Shown: in pieces, positions 12,713-25,000 of the stretch
How the letters are laid out: every line of letters begins with the position of its first letter
How positions within the stretch are numbered: the stretch's first letter is position 1
NCBI GenBank assembly: GCA_947471745.1
Contig: CANJKZ010000425.1
Coordinates: forward strand, 310,001-374,000
Origin: Closterium sp. Naga37s-1
Taxonomy: Eukaryota > Streptophyta > Zygnematophyceae > Desmidiales > Closteriaceae
Reading direction: 5' to 3'
DNA: 64,000 bases
Made by a program: the position numbers and the translations under genes
Notes under the pieces: model-generated
Told to the model about the DNA's origin: nothing
Databases searched by the model: none
What the model saw: the letters and a program-made list of their open reading frames with translations, nothing else

Positions 12713-15270
12713 TTATATAAAAGAGAACAAATAGTACACTGATCATACCCTAGCAACTGTAAGCATGCAGGTACATATATAGATCACAGTATAAGCAAAG
12801 TCACGCAGTGAGCAGGTGAGGCAAAGTGGGCCTCTCTCCCAAGTCGGTCAGCAGGTAGGTGAGCCAGCGTAACTCCTGTGCAGCCATGGCCCCTGCGTAG
12901 ATCTCAGCCTCACAAGTGGAATTGAGAACAGAAGACGAGTGGCTAGACCGCCAAGAAACAGAGACGGAACCAAGGCTGAAAGTGTAACCCTGTGACAAGC
13001 GCTGCGTAGCCAAGTCGTCAACCCAAGAAGCGTCTGTGTGTCCAGTGAGGACAACTGGACCCCGTCCTCCAAGCACGAGCCCCATGCCCAAAGTACTGCA
13101 CAAGTAGCGCAAAACCCTCTTTGCGGCCTCCCAGTTCTCTGGTTGGTATCTCCCGGGCGCAACGTAGCGTGCCATGATGCTAAGAGGGTAGGCAAGGTCA
13201 GGTCGAGTGCAGGTCATCAGGTACATGAGGCAGCCCACAAGCTTTGGATACGGGCCACTCAGCTCTACGGACTCGTCCGAAGGTGGAGCTGAGAGCGAGT
13301 GACCAGTAGGCAGAGGAGTGGACTGTGGCGAGGAGTACCGGAAGCCGAAGCGCTGAACGACCCGGTGCACCATGTGTGACTGAGTCAGGGTGATGGTGCG
13401 CCGTGCTTTGTCCCGGGTGATTTGCAAGCAAAGATAGTTGCGCAGCTCACCCATGTCAGTGCAGGTGTGTTTCTTTTGCAGCTCCGACTTCACAAGGGCC
13501 AGTGCCTCAGTGTCAGCAGTGGCAAAGACCAAGTCGTCGACATACACGAGGACGTAGAACAGCGGCAGCGAAGTGTCGGTGCGCAGGAACAGCGACGGGT
13601 CAGCAGTCGAAGGAGCAAACCCAAGAGCCGCAAGCGTCGTCCTCAGTGTGTCGTGCCACTCGCGAGGCGCCTGGCGGAGACCGTAGACTGGCCGACGGAG
13701 ACTCCACTGGGTATCTGCAGGAAACGACCCAGTGAAGCCAGGTGGGCGGCGCAGCCAGATCTCCTCGTGCAGGCTGCCCTGTAAGAAAGCTGTGCTGAAG
13801 TCAAGAGAGTGCAGCTCGTAGTCACGCTGAGCGGCAACGTGCAGCAGAACCCAAAGAGTGGTCATCTTCGGGGTAGGGGAGAAGGTCTGGAAGAAGTCAA
13901 CTCCCTGTCGCTGACTGAAGCCTCGTGCAACGTAACGAGCCTTGAAGACAGGCGGAGAAACCGGCGGCCGCTTCACCCTGAAAATCCACATGCCATCGAC
14001 TATGTTCGCCCCAGAAGGGGGAACTGCGTCAACGTAGGTGCCTGTGGACTTCTAGGATGCCATCTCTGCGTCCATGGCTGTCTGCCACTGAGAGGAGTAG
14101 GGACCCGTAATCGCCTCTGCGTAAGAGCGCGGGGTCGGGATGTCTGGTGCATCCGGGTCTCCCTCAGGTGCAAGCAGCATGGCCACGAGATGAGGTACAG
14201 CAGCCGTAAGACACTCAAAGTCCTCCTGCCTATCCTCAAGGACGTCCGTGCCAAGAGCACACTCACCCTCGACGGACGGAGGACAGTCAGACTCAGAGTC
14301 AGCAACAAGACTAGTGGCATAGTCAAGACGACAGGCGGCAGCAAAGTCAACTAGGGCAGACGCAGCAGTGGACTTAAACGAAGGGTCACTGACAGTTGTG
14401 GCTAGAAGACGAGGGACTGTAGGACTGGCAGCATGCGCTAAGTCAGACTCAGGGTCAGGAATGTCAGGAAGAGAGGACGCAGGAGGAGACGGCTGGGGAA
14501 CTCGCAGTGGAACAGAGGAAGGACGAAGTGCCATAATATGAGTGTCGGGGACAGGAGGAGGACGCGGACGAGGAACACGACGACCAGTGCGAACAGCGCG
14601 AACAGGCGAGGTAGTACGAGACTCAGGCTCACGACGCTCTGTAAGAGAGTCTGTCTGCTCAGTGTAAGGAGAAGGAGCAGGCAGTGGGGAGTCTGGCTGT
14701 AACTGTGGCTGCGACTGGTGAGGCGGTGGACACAGTAAGCTAGGAGTAAGGCCAGTAGAAGACAAGAGACTAAGAACCTGACGAAGGACCGAGTCAGGTG
14801 GCGGAAGAGATGACGGCGGCGGCGGAACGAAAAACGGGCGCCGCTGCACAGTGCCTCTAGCACTAGGACCGCTAGCTCCAGCACCCCCAGCGCTAGCACC
14901 TCCAGCTCCAGGGTCTCCCGCTCCAGTGCCCCCAGCTCCAACACCTCCAGCGCCAGTGTCTCCAGCTCCAGCGCCTCCAATACCAGTGCCTCCAGCTCTA
15001 GCGCCTCTAGCTCCAGCTCCTCCAGCTCCAGCGCCGCCAGTGCCAGTGCCTCCAACACCACCAACCCTGGCAGTTCCAGTACCTCTAGTACGAGCACCTC
15101 CAGGACCAGCAGCTATAGCACCTATGGTACCTCCAGCTCCAGCAATAACTCCAGCACCTCCAGGACAAGAAGCTCAGCACCTCCAACTCCAGCGCCTCCA
15201 GCTGCAGGGTCTCCAGCGCCAGCGCCTCCAGCGCCAGGGTCTCCCGTCCCAGCGCCTCCAACACCACCGC
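12713..15270 (-). mobile_element. Copia element C (alpha family), truncated
   Basis: Fossil alpha-family element on the minus strand. From left to right on the plus strand it has a piece of 3' untranslated region (to about 12.8 kb), part of RNase H, reverse transcriptase about 13.0-14.0 kb, the linker between integrase and reverse transcriptase about 14.05-14.85 kb, and a Gly/Ala-coding repeat to about 15.27 kb. Gag, protease, integrase and 5' LTR are absent, and its 3' end was split off by element A. It is broken and truncated at the 5' end. The right border is approximate, because one repeat runs into the leader of element D. Confidence 0.8.
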
Positions 15271-18200
15271 GCCCTGCTGCAGCCAGCGCGTCGCGCCCTA
15301 CTGAAGCCAGCGAGTCGCGCTCTGCTGCCCCGCGCGTCGCGCCCTGTTGCAGCCAGCGCGTCGCGCCCTACTGAAGCCAGCGCGTCGCGCTTTCCTGCCC
15401 CACGCGTCGTGCCTTGCTGCCCTGCACAGCGCGCGCCCTGCTGCCCTGTCCACCGTGCACCCTGCCCTACAGCCCACGGCGCGCCCTGCCCGGCCGAGCC
15501 GCGCCACCCAGCCCGAGCCGTCCTGCCCAACCCAAGCCGCGCCGCCCTACCTTGATCACCAGCCCCACCGAGCTGCCCTGCTGCTACTACTGCTGCTGCT
15601 GCTGCTGCTCGTGCTACTGCTGCTGCTGGTGGAGGTGCTGGTGGGAGTGCTGGGAGTGCTGCTGGTGCTGGGGGTGCTGGAGGTGCGACTGGGAGTGCTG
15701 GAGGTGCTGCTGGTGCCGGAGGTGCTGGACCTACTACTAACCATCACTGCCCGTCATGGCCACTATCATGAGAGTTGCAGTGGCTAGGGGTGGACAGCGG
15801 CGGTCACTGCCGCTCTCGGACGACCCCACCCCTCAGCAGCTTCGCGAGTGGGTTCTTCAGCGAGCCCGTCCAGGTGGTGGAGGCTTTGGTTTTCTACGTA
15901 CTGCACAGAGGCGGCAGCAGAGTCAGCAGGAGACCTTCTCCCCGCAGGTGCTTAGTGAGTTGTTTCCTCAGCGATGTGTTACTGATTTTGTCGAGGCTGC
16001 TGCACTAGGTGCTAGTGAGTCTGCTGCCGCGCTAGGTGCTAGGGAGTCTGCTGCCGCACTAGGTGCTAGTGAGTCTGCTGCAGCTTTTGGTGCTCGTGCG
16101 TCTCCCGCCACAGGTCCTTCCTCAGCTAAGGCCTTGCACACTTTCACACTTGACTCAGGCGCATCACGTTGCTTCTTTCGTGACTGCACCACACTCACAC
16201 CACTTGCTACACCAGTACCGGTCTCACTGGCTGACCCCACTGGGGGCCCAGTACTCGCACGAGTCTCCACTGTCCTCCCGTGTCCAGCAGTCCCCTCCGG
16301 TTCTCTGTCAGGGTTCCACCTCCCCACGTTCTCGACGAACTTGGTGAGCAACGCTGCCATTCAGGATGTCTGGGTTGATACCTTTATTCCTGGAGGGCAC
16401 TGTGTGGCGATCTGTACGTCCTCATGGACTGGCCGTCACCTGGCTACATTCACTTGACGGCCTGGGTCTAGTTTGTACACACTGACCACTACGTCTGCAC
16501 AGGTGGCTGAGGCAGGTCAGGTGGCTGCGTCGAGTCAGGTGTTTGCAACTGGTCAGCTTGCAGCGTCTTGCTCGTGTCGGATACTCTCCCACCAGACTCT
16601 CCTCTGGCACCACCGCCTTGGTCACCCCTCCCTACCGCGTCTCCGCGGTATGCACTCCCGTCTCCTTGTTCGCGATGCCAAAGTGAGCAAGCTCTCCTCT
16701 CGCACTCTCCGCTGCGTCTTCCTTGGCTTCCCCACCGACACCCCGCCATGGCAGTTCTACCACCCGTGCTCATGTCGAGTCTTCTCCTCCCAAGACGTCA
16801 CCTTTGACGAGTCTGTCTGTTTTTTCAGGCTACACGTGCACGCGTCCCACCCGGTCCCCCTAGCGCCTCTTTTCTTGGTACCAGTCCCCCCCCCCCGGTA
16901 GACCCCCTCCCCCAACAGGGTCCTGCTCCCTCAGGCATGTCTCATGTAGACTCACCCCCCTTGGTTGAGCCTTTGGAGATCTCTTCTGACTCCTCTGGCC
17001 CAGCTGAGGGGGGTGACCCCGCCGCTGACGACACGGCGGCCACTCGACACTCTCCATGCTTGGAGACCCCCCCTGGTTTTCCACCTTGGCCGTCTTCGCT
17101 GCCTCCTCAGCCTGCTGCTGTGGACTCTGGAGCTGAGACTGCTGGTGCTGAGCCTTGGCTGTGGGTGACCCTGCTGGAGGTCCTAGAGTTGGACAGCCAC
17201 CGCAGCCTGACCTACTTGAGACGCTCTCACCGCAGGCGATTCGTGCGTGGATCGTTCGGCGAGGCAGTCCTGGTGGTGGAGGGTATGGTCCTGCTGGTGC
17301 TGGAGCTACTAGTCCTGGAGGTACTGCTGGTGCTGGAGGTACTGGAGGTACTGCTGGAGGTGCTGGAGGTGCTGCTGGTGCTGGAGGTACTAGAGGTGCT
17401 GCTGGTGCTGGAGGTACTAGAGGTGCTGCTGGTGCTGGAGGTGCCAGAGCTACTAGTCCTAGAGGTGCTACTGGTGCTGGAGGTGCTGGACCTACTAGTC
17501 CTGGAGGTACAGCTGGTGCTGGAGGTGCTGGAGGTGCTGCTGGTGCTGGAGGCGCTGGAGTTGGCGGTACTGGAGGTGCTGGAGCTGCTGGTCCTGGAGG
17601 TGCTCGTACCGGAGGTGCTGGAGCTGCCAGAGCTGGTGGTGCTGTTCGTGCTAGAGGTGCTATTGGAGCTGCCGGAGCAGGTGGTACTGCTGGTGCTGGA
17701 GGTGCTGAAGGTGCTGCTGGAGTTGCTGGTGCTGGAGGTGCTGGTGCTGCTGGTGCTGGAGGAGCTGGAGCTGCTGGTTCTGCCCCGCGCCGACCGTTTT
17801 TCTACCTGCAGCCGCAGTCGTCCCTGCTGCCCCCTGACTCGGTCCTTTGCCAGGTTCTTATTCTCCTGTCTTCCACTGGCCTCCCTCTACCCCTCCTGTG
17901 TCCACCGACAGACCAATCTCAGCCACAGCTACTGCCTGTCTCCCCGCTGCCTGCGCCTGCTCCTCACACTGAGGTGACTGAGTCCCTGACTGAGCATCGT
18001 GAGCCAGAGACTCGTGCTTCCACACCTGTTCATGCTCGTCGTGTCGCCCGGCCTCGTCCTCCTGCTGTCCCAGGCACTCACGGTATGGTACTTCGTCATT
18101 CCTCTGTTCCACAGCGTGTTGTCCTACTTGAGCCTCCCGCGTCCTCTCTTCCGCACATTCCTGACCCTGAGTCCGACTTAGCTCGTGCTGCAAGTCCTAC

Positions 18201-20319
18201 TGTCACTCGTCTCATTGCTACTGTCGTCACTGGCCCTGACCTTGAGTCTACTGCAGCGTTTTCCCTAGTCACTAAGCTAGTCGACTTTGCAGCTAGGAGT
18301 CGTCTCGACTACGTTGCGAGTCTTGTCACTGAGTCTGTCTGTCCTCCGTCCGTCGGGGGTGAGACTGCCCTTAGCAGTGACGTACTTGAGGACAAACAGT
18401 TTGAGCTTGAGTGTCTTGCGGCCGCTTTACCTCGTTTTGCATCCATGCTACTTTGCCCTAAGGGAGACCCGGATGCACTTGACATCCCTACCCTGCGCTC
18501 TTACGCTGAGGCGATTGCGGGTGAGTACTCCTCTCAGTGGCAGGCAGCCATGGATGCAGAGATGGCTTCCTGGAAGGCCACAGGCACCTACGTCGACGAG
18601 GTTCCTCCTCCTGGGGGCGAACATAGTCGATGGCATGTGGATTTTCAGAGTGAAGCGGCCGCCGGGTTCTCCGCCTGCCTTCAAGGTGCGTTACGTTGCT
18701 CGAGGCTTCAGTCAGTGACAGAGGGTCGACTTCTTCCAGACCTTCTCCCCCACCCCAAAGATGACTACTCTTTGGGTGCTGCTGCTCGTTGCAGCACAGC
18801 GTGACTACGAGCTGCACTCCCTCGACCTCTCCACAGCTTTCCTGCAGGGCAGCCTTCATGAGGAGATCTGGCTGCGCCGCCCACCTGGCTTCACTGGGTC
18901 GTTTCCTGCGAGTACCCAGTGGAGCCTCTGGCGGTCAGTCTACGGTCTCCGCCAGGCGCCCCAAGAGTGGCACAACACACTAAGGACTACGCTTGCGGCT
19001 CTTGGGTTTGCTTCTTCCTTTGCTGACCCATCGCTGTTTCTACGCACCGACACTACCCTGCCGCCGTTCTACGTTCTCGTGTACATCGACGACTTGGTTT
19101 TTGCTACTGCTGACACTGAGGCGCTGGCCCTAGTGAAGGCGGAGCTGCAGGAGAGACACACCTGCACTGACCTGGGTGTGCTGAGGAGCTATCTTGGCTT
19201 GCAGATCACCCGGGATAGAGCACGACGCACCATCACCCTGACTCAGTCACACATGGTGCACCAGGTCCTTCAGCGCTTCGCCTTCCAGTTCTCCTCGCCA
19301 CAGCCCACTCCTTTGTCTACTAGCCTTTTGCTCTCAGCTCCACCTTCGGACGAGTCCGTAGAGCCGAGTGGTCTGTTTCCAGAGCTTGTGGGTTGCCTCA
19401 TGTACCTGATGACTTGCACGCAACCTGACCTCGCATACCCTCTCAGCCTTCTGGCTCGCTACGTGGCTCCCAGTCAACACCAAAAGGTGCATTGGGATGC
19501 TGCGAAGAGGGTACTGCATTACTTGTACAGTACATCGGGCATGGGGCTCATGCTTGGAGGACGAGGTTCAGTGGTACTCACAGGACACTCCGACGCTTCT
19601 TAGGCCGACGACCAGGCGACTCAGCTTTCGTCACAGGGTTACACCTTCAGTCTTGGCTCTGGTTCTGTCTCGTGGAGGTCCACTCGTTCTTCTTCTGTGC
19701 TTGGTTCCAGCTGTGAGGCCGAGATCTACGCTGGGGCCATGGCTGCACAGGAGCTACGCTGGCTGACCTTCCTGCTGACCGACTTGGGGGAGAGGCCTTG
19801 TTCTCCTCCAGTTCTGTACGTCGACAACAAGGCAATGCTTGCCTTGTGTCACGAGCAGATACTGGAGCACAGAACGAAGCACATTGCTCTTCACTACTTT
19901 CTTGCTCAAGAGCTACAGTAGCGTCAACAGCTCCACCTTTCCTACGTGGCCTCGCGGGCCAACACTGCTGATGTCTTCACCAAGGCCCTTGGGTCTGGTG
20001 ATCATAAGTGTTTTTGCACTGCTCTTGGGCTTGTGCCCACTCTGCCTCACCTGCTGGTTGCTTGACTTGCACTTGTTGTACACTGATATATATCTTTATA
20101 CCTTCTTGTTCACTATTGCTAGCTTGTAATCAGTATAATGCCTTGCTATTATAACTCTGCATGTGAACTGGCCTTGTGGCCGCTTGCTTGTGCTAAGATT
20201 GTGTGGTGTCCTTGAGATCCACCCTGAGCTTTGCTTAGCTTTGTTCTCTTGCTTGACTGGTCTTGTGACCACTGTTTAGTTTGGCTATCCCCTCCTCCAC
20301 CTATGGGGGTGTGTCAAAA
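15271..20319 (+). mobile_element. Copia element D (alpha family), lacking both LTRs
   Basis: Fossil alpha-family element on the plus strand, head to head with C. In order: GC-rich leader about 15.27-15.55 kb, Gly/Ala-rich block, protease region near 16.15 kb (DSGAS), integrase zinc region near 16.6 kb (WHHRLGHPS) with most of the integrase core missing, linker about 16.9-17.9 kb with a large GGTGCTGGAGGTGCT-type repeat, reverse transcriptase about 18.6-19.3 kb (YIDD), and RNase H about 19.6-20.0 kb. A polypurine-like run ctatgggggtg ends at 20311, followed by only about 8 bases of LTR start before chromate-transporter intron sequence. It is broken, with several breaks and large deletions. Confidence 0.85.
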
Positions 20320-21283
20320 CATCCTCGTCCTCCACACCCCCTTGTCTTCCGTGTGACTGCAGGGATTCTACATGACTGGGTCAGTGACGTATGGCGGAGG
20401 GCCCGTGATGCTGCCGCTGCTGGAGAGCATAGTGATCGAGCATGAGACCGTGTGCCCACCTGGTGGGGGCAAGGTGAGAGGGAGAGTAATCCAGGGGATT
20501 AAGCATCATTTGTAGAGTACGGGATAGGCCCCATGATGCTGCCTCTACTGGAGAGCTTAGTGATCGAGCATGACACCGTGTGCCCTCCTGGTGGGGGCAA
20601 GGTGAGAGGGATCTGGGATGGTTATTGGGAGAGGAGAATGGGAAGGTGAGAAGGGGAGGGAATGGTGATTGTGAGAGTATTATGATCGAGCATGATACCG
20701 TATGCCCTGCTGGTGGGGGCAAGGTGAGGGGGGGATGGGGAAGGGTGATTGTTAGATGTTGATTTCAGCTTGTGGGGGCAAGGTGAGAGGGATTTGGGAT
20801 GGTGATTGTGAGAGGAGAACGGGAAGGTGAGAAGTGGAGGGAATGGTGAGTGTGACAGCATAGTGACCGTATGCCCTGCTGATGGGGACAAGGTGAGGGG
20901 GGGAGGGAAAGGGGGACGTGGGGATGACTGCGTGATGCATGCAGCATCGTTCCACACGATGATTTTTTAGGCGCCTCAAAAGTGGGGACGACTACGTGAT
21001 GCATGCAGCATGGTTCCACACGATGTTTGCAGTTCTAATCAACATGCGCATCCACCCCTTTTTCTGCTTCCTCCACGTGGCAGTGCTTTGAAGTGGATGC
21101 CAACACCACAATGATCACCACGCAGCAGTTTCTCGCCGGTCTCGCCCTCTCACAGGCCATTCCCGGCCCGCTCTTCAACTTGTCCACCTACCTTGGTTTT
21201 GTGGTGAGCCTCTTGGTTGTGTTGCGATTCTGTGCGAAAGAAACTTCATGTGTCGCGAATCCATCCACTTTCAAGCCACCCAC
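20320..21283 (+). pseudogene. Fragment of a second chromate transporter (CHR) gene
   Basis: Two complete exons of a CHR-family transporter with splice sites. The first, 20363-20473 (acceptor ctgcag, donor gtgaga), encodes a 37-residue piece starting GFYMTGSVTYGGGPVMLPLL, the conserved loop and helix that opens the second CHR half. The second, 21084-21203 (acceptor ggcag, donor gtgagc), encodes a 40-residue piece with QQFLAGLALSQAIPGPLFN, also a CHR signature. Both match exons 8 and 9 of the gene at 44325-53652 closely. Between them are decayed copies of the first exon's end at about 20520-20600, 20680-20724 and 20857-20895. The fragment is cut on the left by element D and on the right by element E, so it is a gene remnant. 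Confidence 0.88.
20919..21025. repeat. Palindrome-spaced direct duplication, locus 1
   Basis: Two 43-bp copies (20919-20961 and 20983-21025) share gcgtgatgcatgcagcat-type sequence and differ at few positions. The 21-bp spacer is attttttaggcgcctcaaaa plus g and contains the near-palindrome around GGCGCC. It lies in the intron between the two exons of the chromate transporter fragment. The related intron at 50836-50870 in the main gene has the host sequence in one copy, without the palindrome. Confidence 0.85.
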
Positions 21284-22080
21284 TGTTATAGTCACAATAG
21301 GCTTGAATGTGCCTAAAACGAAAGATAGAGTGCACTGTCGGATTTCTGCACAGCGGCTTCAAACGTTGATAGCATTCTATTGACAGCTTTAAATGACTTG
21401 CTATAAATTGGATCTGGAGCGTCTTGATATTGCCTACAATAGGCAATTTACATCGCACGATTTCATCAAGTATTGATGACGCAACGTCGGTTTGAACGAA
21501 CAGCACTATGGCAGCCACTATGGTCTTAGAACACAAATTAGGAAGAGTTACGAGTTGGGAATGACTCCCAGCCTCTACAAACCCCAAGAGCCGAGGTACA
21601 ATGATGTGGAATAGTGCCACACTGTCCCCAACCATGAAGGGTCTCGAAACTACCCTCCACAAGGGCCTACACCAAGAGAAATGTTACACTACACATTGTA
21701 ATGTAACTATTCTCACTATCTTGAAGTTTACCCTTTTGGAGAGCTTCGAAATCACTTGAATCTTGAAAACATGGCTCTGGTTCTTCAAGATAAAATCTTC
21801 CTTGAGTTCTTAGAAGTCTGCTGCGCACACCTGCAACACGCCGAACATTCCACACACGACAAAATAGAAACCGCACACGACACGCAAACGACGACGTGAC
21901 ATGCGGCTAGCGATAACTCGCTATTGACTCAACCCACACATTCAAAATCATGCCTCACCATTCACACACTATTTTAAGCATGAAATATATATTATCTCAT
22001 GCCCTCATACCATTCCATGCACACACGCATGCACGCACACGGACAACAAGCCGAATACAAACCGTAGGGTTGCACCAACA
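21284..22080 (-). repeat. Element E 3' LTR
   Basis: This is a 797-bp LTR, beginning tgttatagtcac and ending gcaccaaca, alignable along its length with both LTRs of B but with many more differences. No partner LTR is present in the window. Confidence 0.93.
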
Positions 22081-25000
22081 AACTCCCCCTCGGATTGTTG
22101 GCCTTAGGATCTTGCTCTCTTAGTTCACAGCCATCCTAGCCAGCTTGCAACACTTCCAATGCTGCTGCTCCACCAGCCTCTTGGTCATCATGTCAGCTGG
22201 CTGCATTGTCGTCTTCACGTAGTGCAACTCAACTTCACCCGCGACCACCATGCTCCTCGTCCAATGCCATTTCACCCTCATGTGCTTCGTGAGGCCATGC
22301 AACACAGTGTTCTTAGCAAGAGCAATGGCACCTTGGCTGTCACAGTAAAGTGGGGTAGGTCCTTTCTGCTCCTCTCCCAATTCAGCCAACAAACGCCGCT
22401 GCCACACAATCTCCCGTACGGCATGGAAGAGTGTCATGTACTCGGACTCCACCGAGCTCAATGTTTGGTCCACCTGCTTCTTGCTCTCCCAAGCAGTTGG
22501 GCCTCCACCAACACAGCAAATGAAGCCTCCCACACTTGTCATGTCCTCCTGTTCTGATGCATAAGAGGCATCGGAGAAGGCTGTGCGGAAGAAACGCCCG
22601 GGTTCAACACCATCCGCGCCCTTTTGGCCCCTTTGTGCCGCCACCGAGTATTGCAGCCCAACCGTCCCTGTATGGCCAAGATACTTGGCCACCCTCATTC
22701 CAACTGATACTTGCTCCTCATTATGGCATTGAACAACCCTAGCCAGCTGCCCGGTAGCAAAGGCGACGTCCGGTCGGGTGTTTACCGCCGCGTACATGAG
22801 GCTGCCCACCAACGAGTGAAAACGGCGCCTCTCCTCTTCTCCAACGCTCTCCTCCTCTGATCCCTTCACACACTTAAACCCATAAGGGAATGGAGTAGCC
22901 ACATGGCCTTCAATCTGCCCAAAGTTGGTAGCCAAGGCCTCCAAGTACTTCCGTTGGTGCACACGCATACACCGTTTCTCCACATCTCGTTCGATGTGGA
23001 GCCCGAGGTAGAAGCTCACGTCACCAAGGGCCTTGCACTTGAACTTGTCTTGAAGCTTCAGCATCACCTCCTTCACAAGGTCAGAGGAGGGTGAGAAAAT
23101 GAGGATGTCATCCACATAAACCACCATGAAACTCCTCTGCTCCCCCTTTGCCAAGCATGAACAAGGAATGATCGGCGGATGAGGGAGTGAACCCGATCTC
23201 CTCCAAGACTTCACGCAGCTTCAAGTACCACTGCCTAAGGGCTTGCTTGAGCCCATAGAGCGCCTTCTTCAGCTTCCACACTCTGCCACTACCATCATCA
23301 AACCTCTCTGGCTACGCCATGAAGATCTCCTCCTCTAGGACGCCGTTGAGGAATGCCGTTGTCACATCCATTTGTTTCACCACCCATCCTTTGATGGTAG
23401 CTCCCGCGAGTAGGGTTCACAGCGTCGTCGGCTTCACTACAGGAGCAAACAATTCCTTGTAGTCCACCTTCTCCTTCTGGTGGTACCCCTTGGCCACAAG
23501 CCTAGACTTGTAGCGCTTGATTTTGCCATCGGCGTCGGACTTGATCTTGAAGAGCCACTTGGACGTAATCGCCTTACGCCCCTCCGGTAGCTCCACCAAT
23601 TCCCACGTGCCATTCTCCTCAATGCTCTTTAGCTCACCCTCCATTGCCTTCTTCCACTCCTAAGCATCACTACTCTCCAAGGCCTCCTTGAGAGTTGCTG
23701 GTTCCCCCGGCATCTCCACCGGAGAACAGAACGCAAAGGCACACTCCTCGTAGTCACTCTCCTCGTCATCTCCAACCATAAGTGCCGCTCCGGCCAGAGC
23801 TCACTTTCCCGGTGCATCATAGGTCAGCCTATTAGGGGCTTGAATTATCCTCTTGCCCCTTCCTTCCTCCTTGGCTGCAGGGACATGAAGGCCTTGGCGT
23901 TTTTGCGGGGTGACTCGGATCCGTGGAGCACTCATAGTGCGAGAAGGAAGTGTCGGTGCACGCTCGCTCACTTGCTGCACCTCCTCCTCTTCTTCCTCTG
24001 CATCCTTGGCCTCCTCTCCCCCATTCACAAGGGAATATTGCCTTGTGGTGGTGCTGCCGCTGCTCGGCTCCAAAGGCAGCTCCACATGCTTCAAACCGGA
24101 ACTCTTCACCTCCCCAAACCGCATACCTATCTTCGCCTCATTCTCCGCCTTCCAATCCGTGTACATAAGATTCTCCATGAACTTGCAGTCTCTGCTCACC
24201 AAGAATTTCTTGGTGAATGGGTCCCAAAGAAGCCACCCATTGCTGTTTTGAGCCATGCCCAAATGTACGCCCTATATCGCCTTGACACCGAGCTTGTTGT
24301 GCCGAAGATGCTTAGGCACAAGTGCCATGCACATGCACCCGAACACCCGAAGCATATCCACCTTTGGCTTCCTTCCAATCCACTCCACATAGGGCACCCA
24401 TTGTTTTACTCCCACATGAGTCAAGGCTCTGTTCTTGGCCACACACGTGCTCCGCACTGCATAAGGCCAGAAATAGTCGGTAGCCCGGCTTCAATGAGCA
24501 ACCCGCACACGTCTCCGTGATTGTCCGGTTCGCTCGCTCGGCGATGCCGTTCATTGCAAGAGAGTATGGCATGGTAAGGGAGTGCCTTATGCCATTCTTC
24601 TTCAGCCACAATGAGAACTCCTTGCTCAGGAACTCTCCCCCTCGATCGGTGCGAATTGCCTTCACTAGCCGGTCTTGTTGCCGCTCCACCATCGGCAACC
24701 AATCGGTCTTCACCGTTTCAGCCACGTCGCTCTTCTTGGACAGCACGTACACCCAAGTTATGCGAGTGTAGACGTCCACTAAGGTGAGAAAGTACTTAGT
24801 TCCAGCAGCTCCAAGCTTCAGGGGGCCCACCACATCCATCACCACCTCATCAAGTGGTGCCTTAGCCGTTGCCTCCGAACTTGAGAACAGGAAACGGGTG
24901 AACTTGGCTTGCATGCATGTCGGGCAGCCAAGTACCTCATCTGGCTCCCCCTTCACACGTATGCCAGCAACCGTTTTATTCTTCACTAGCTGCTGCAAGA

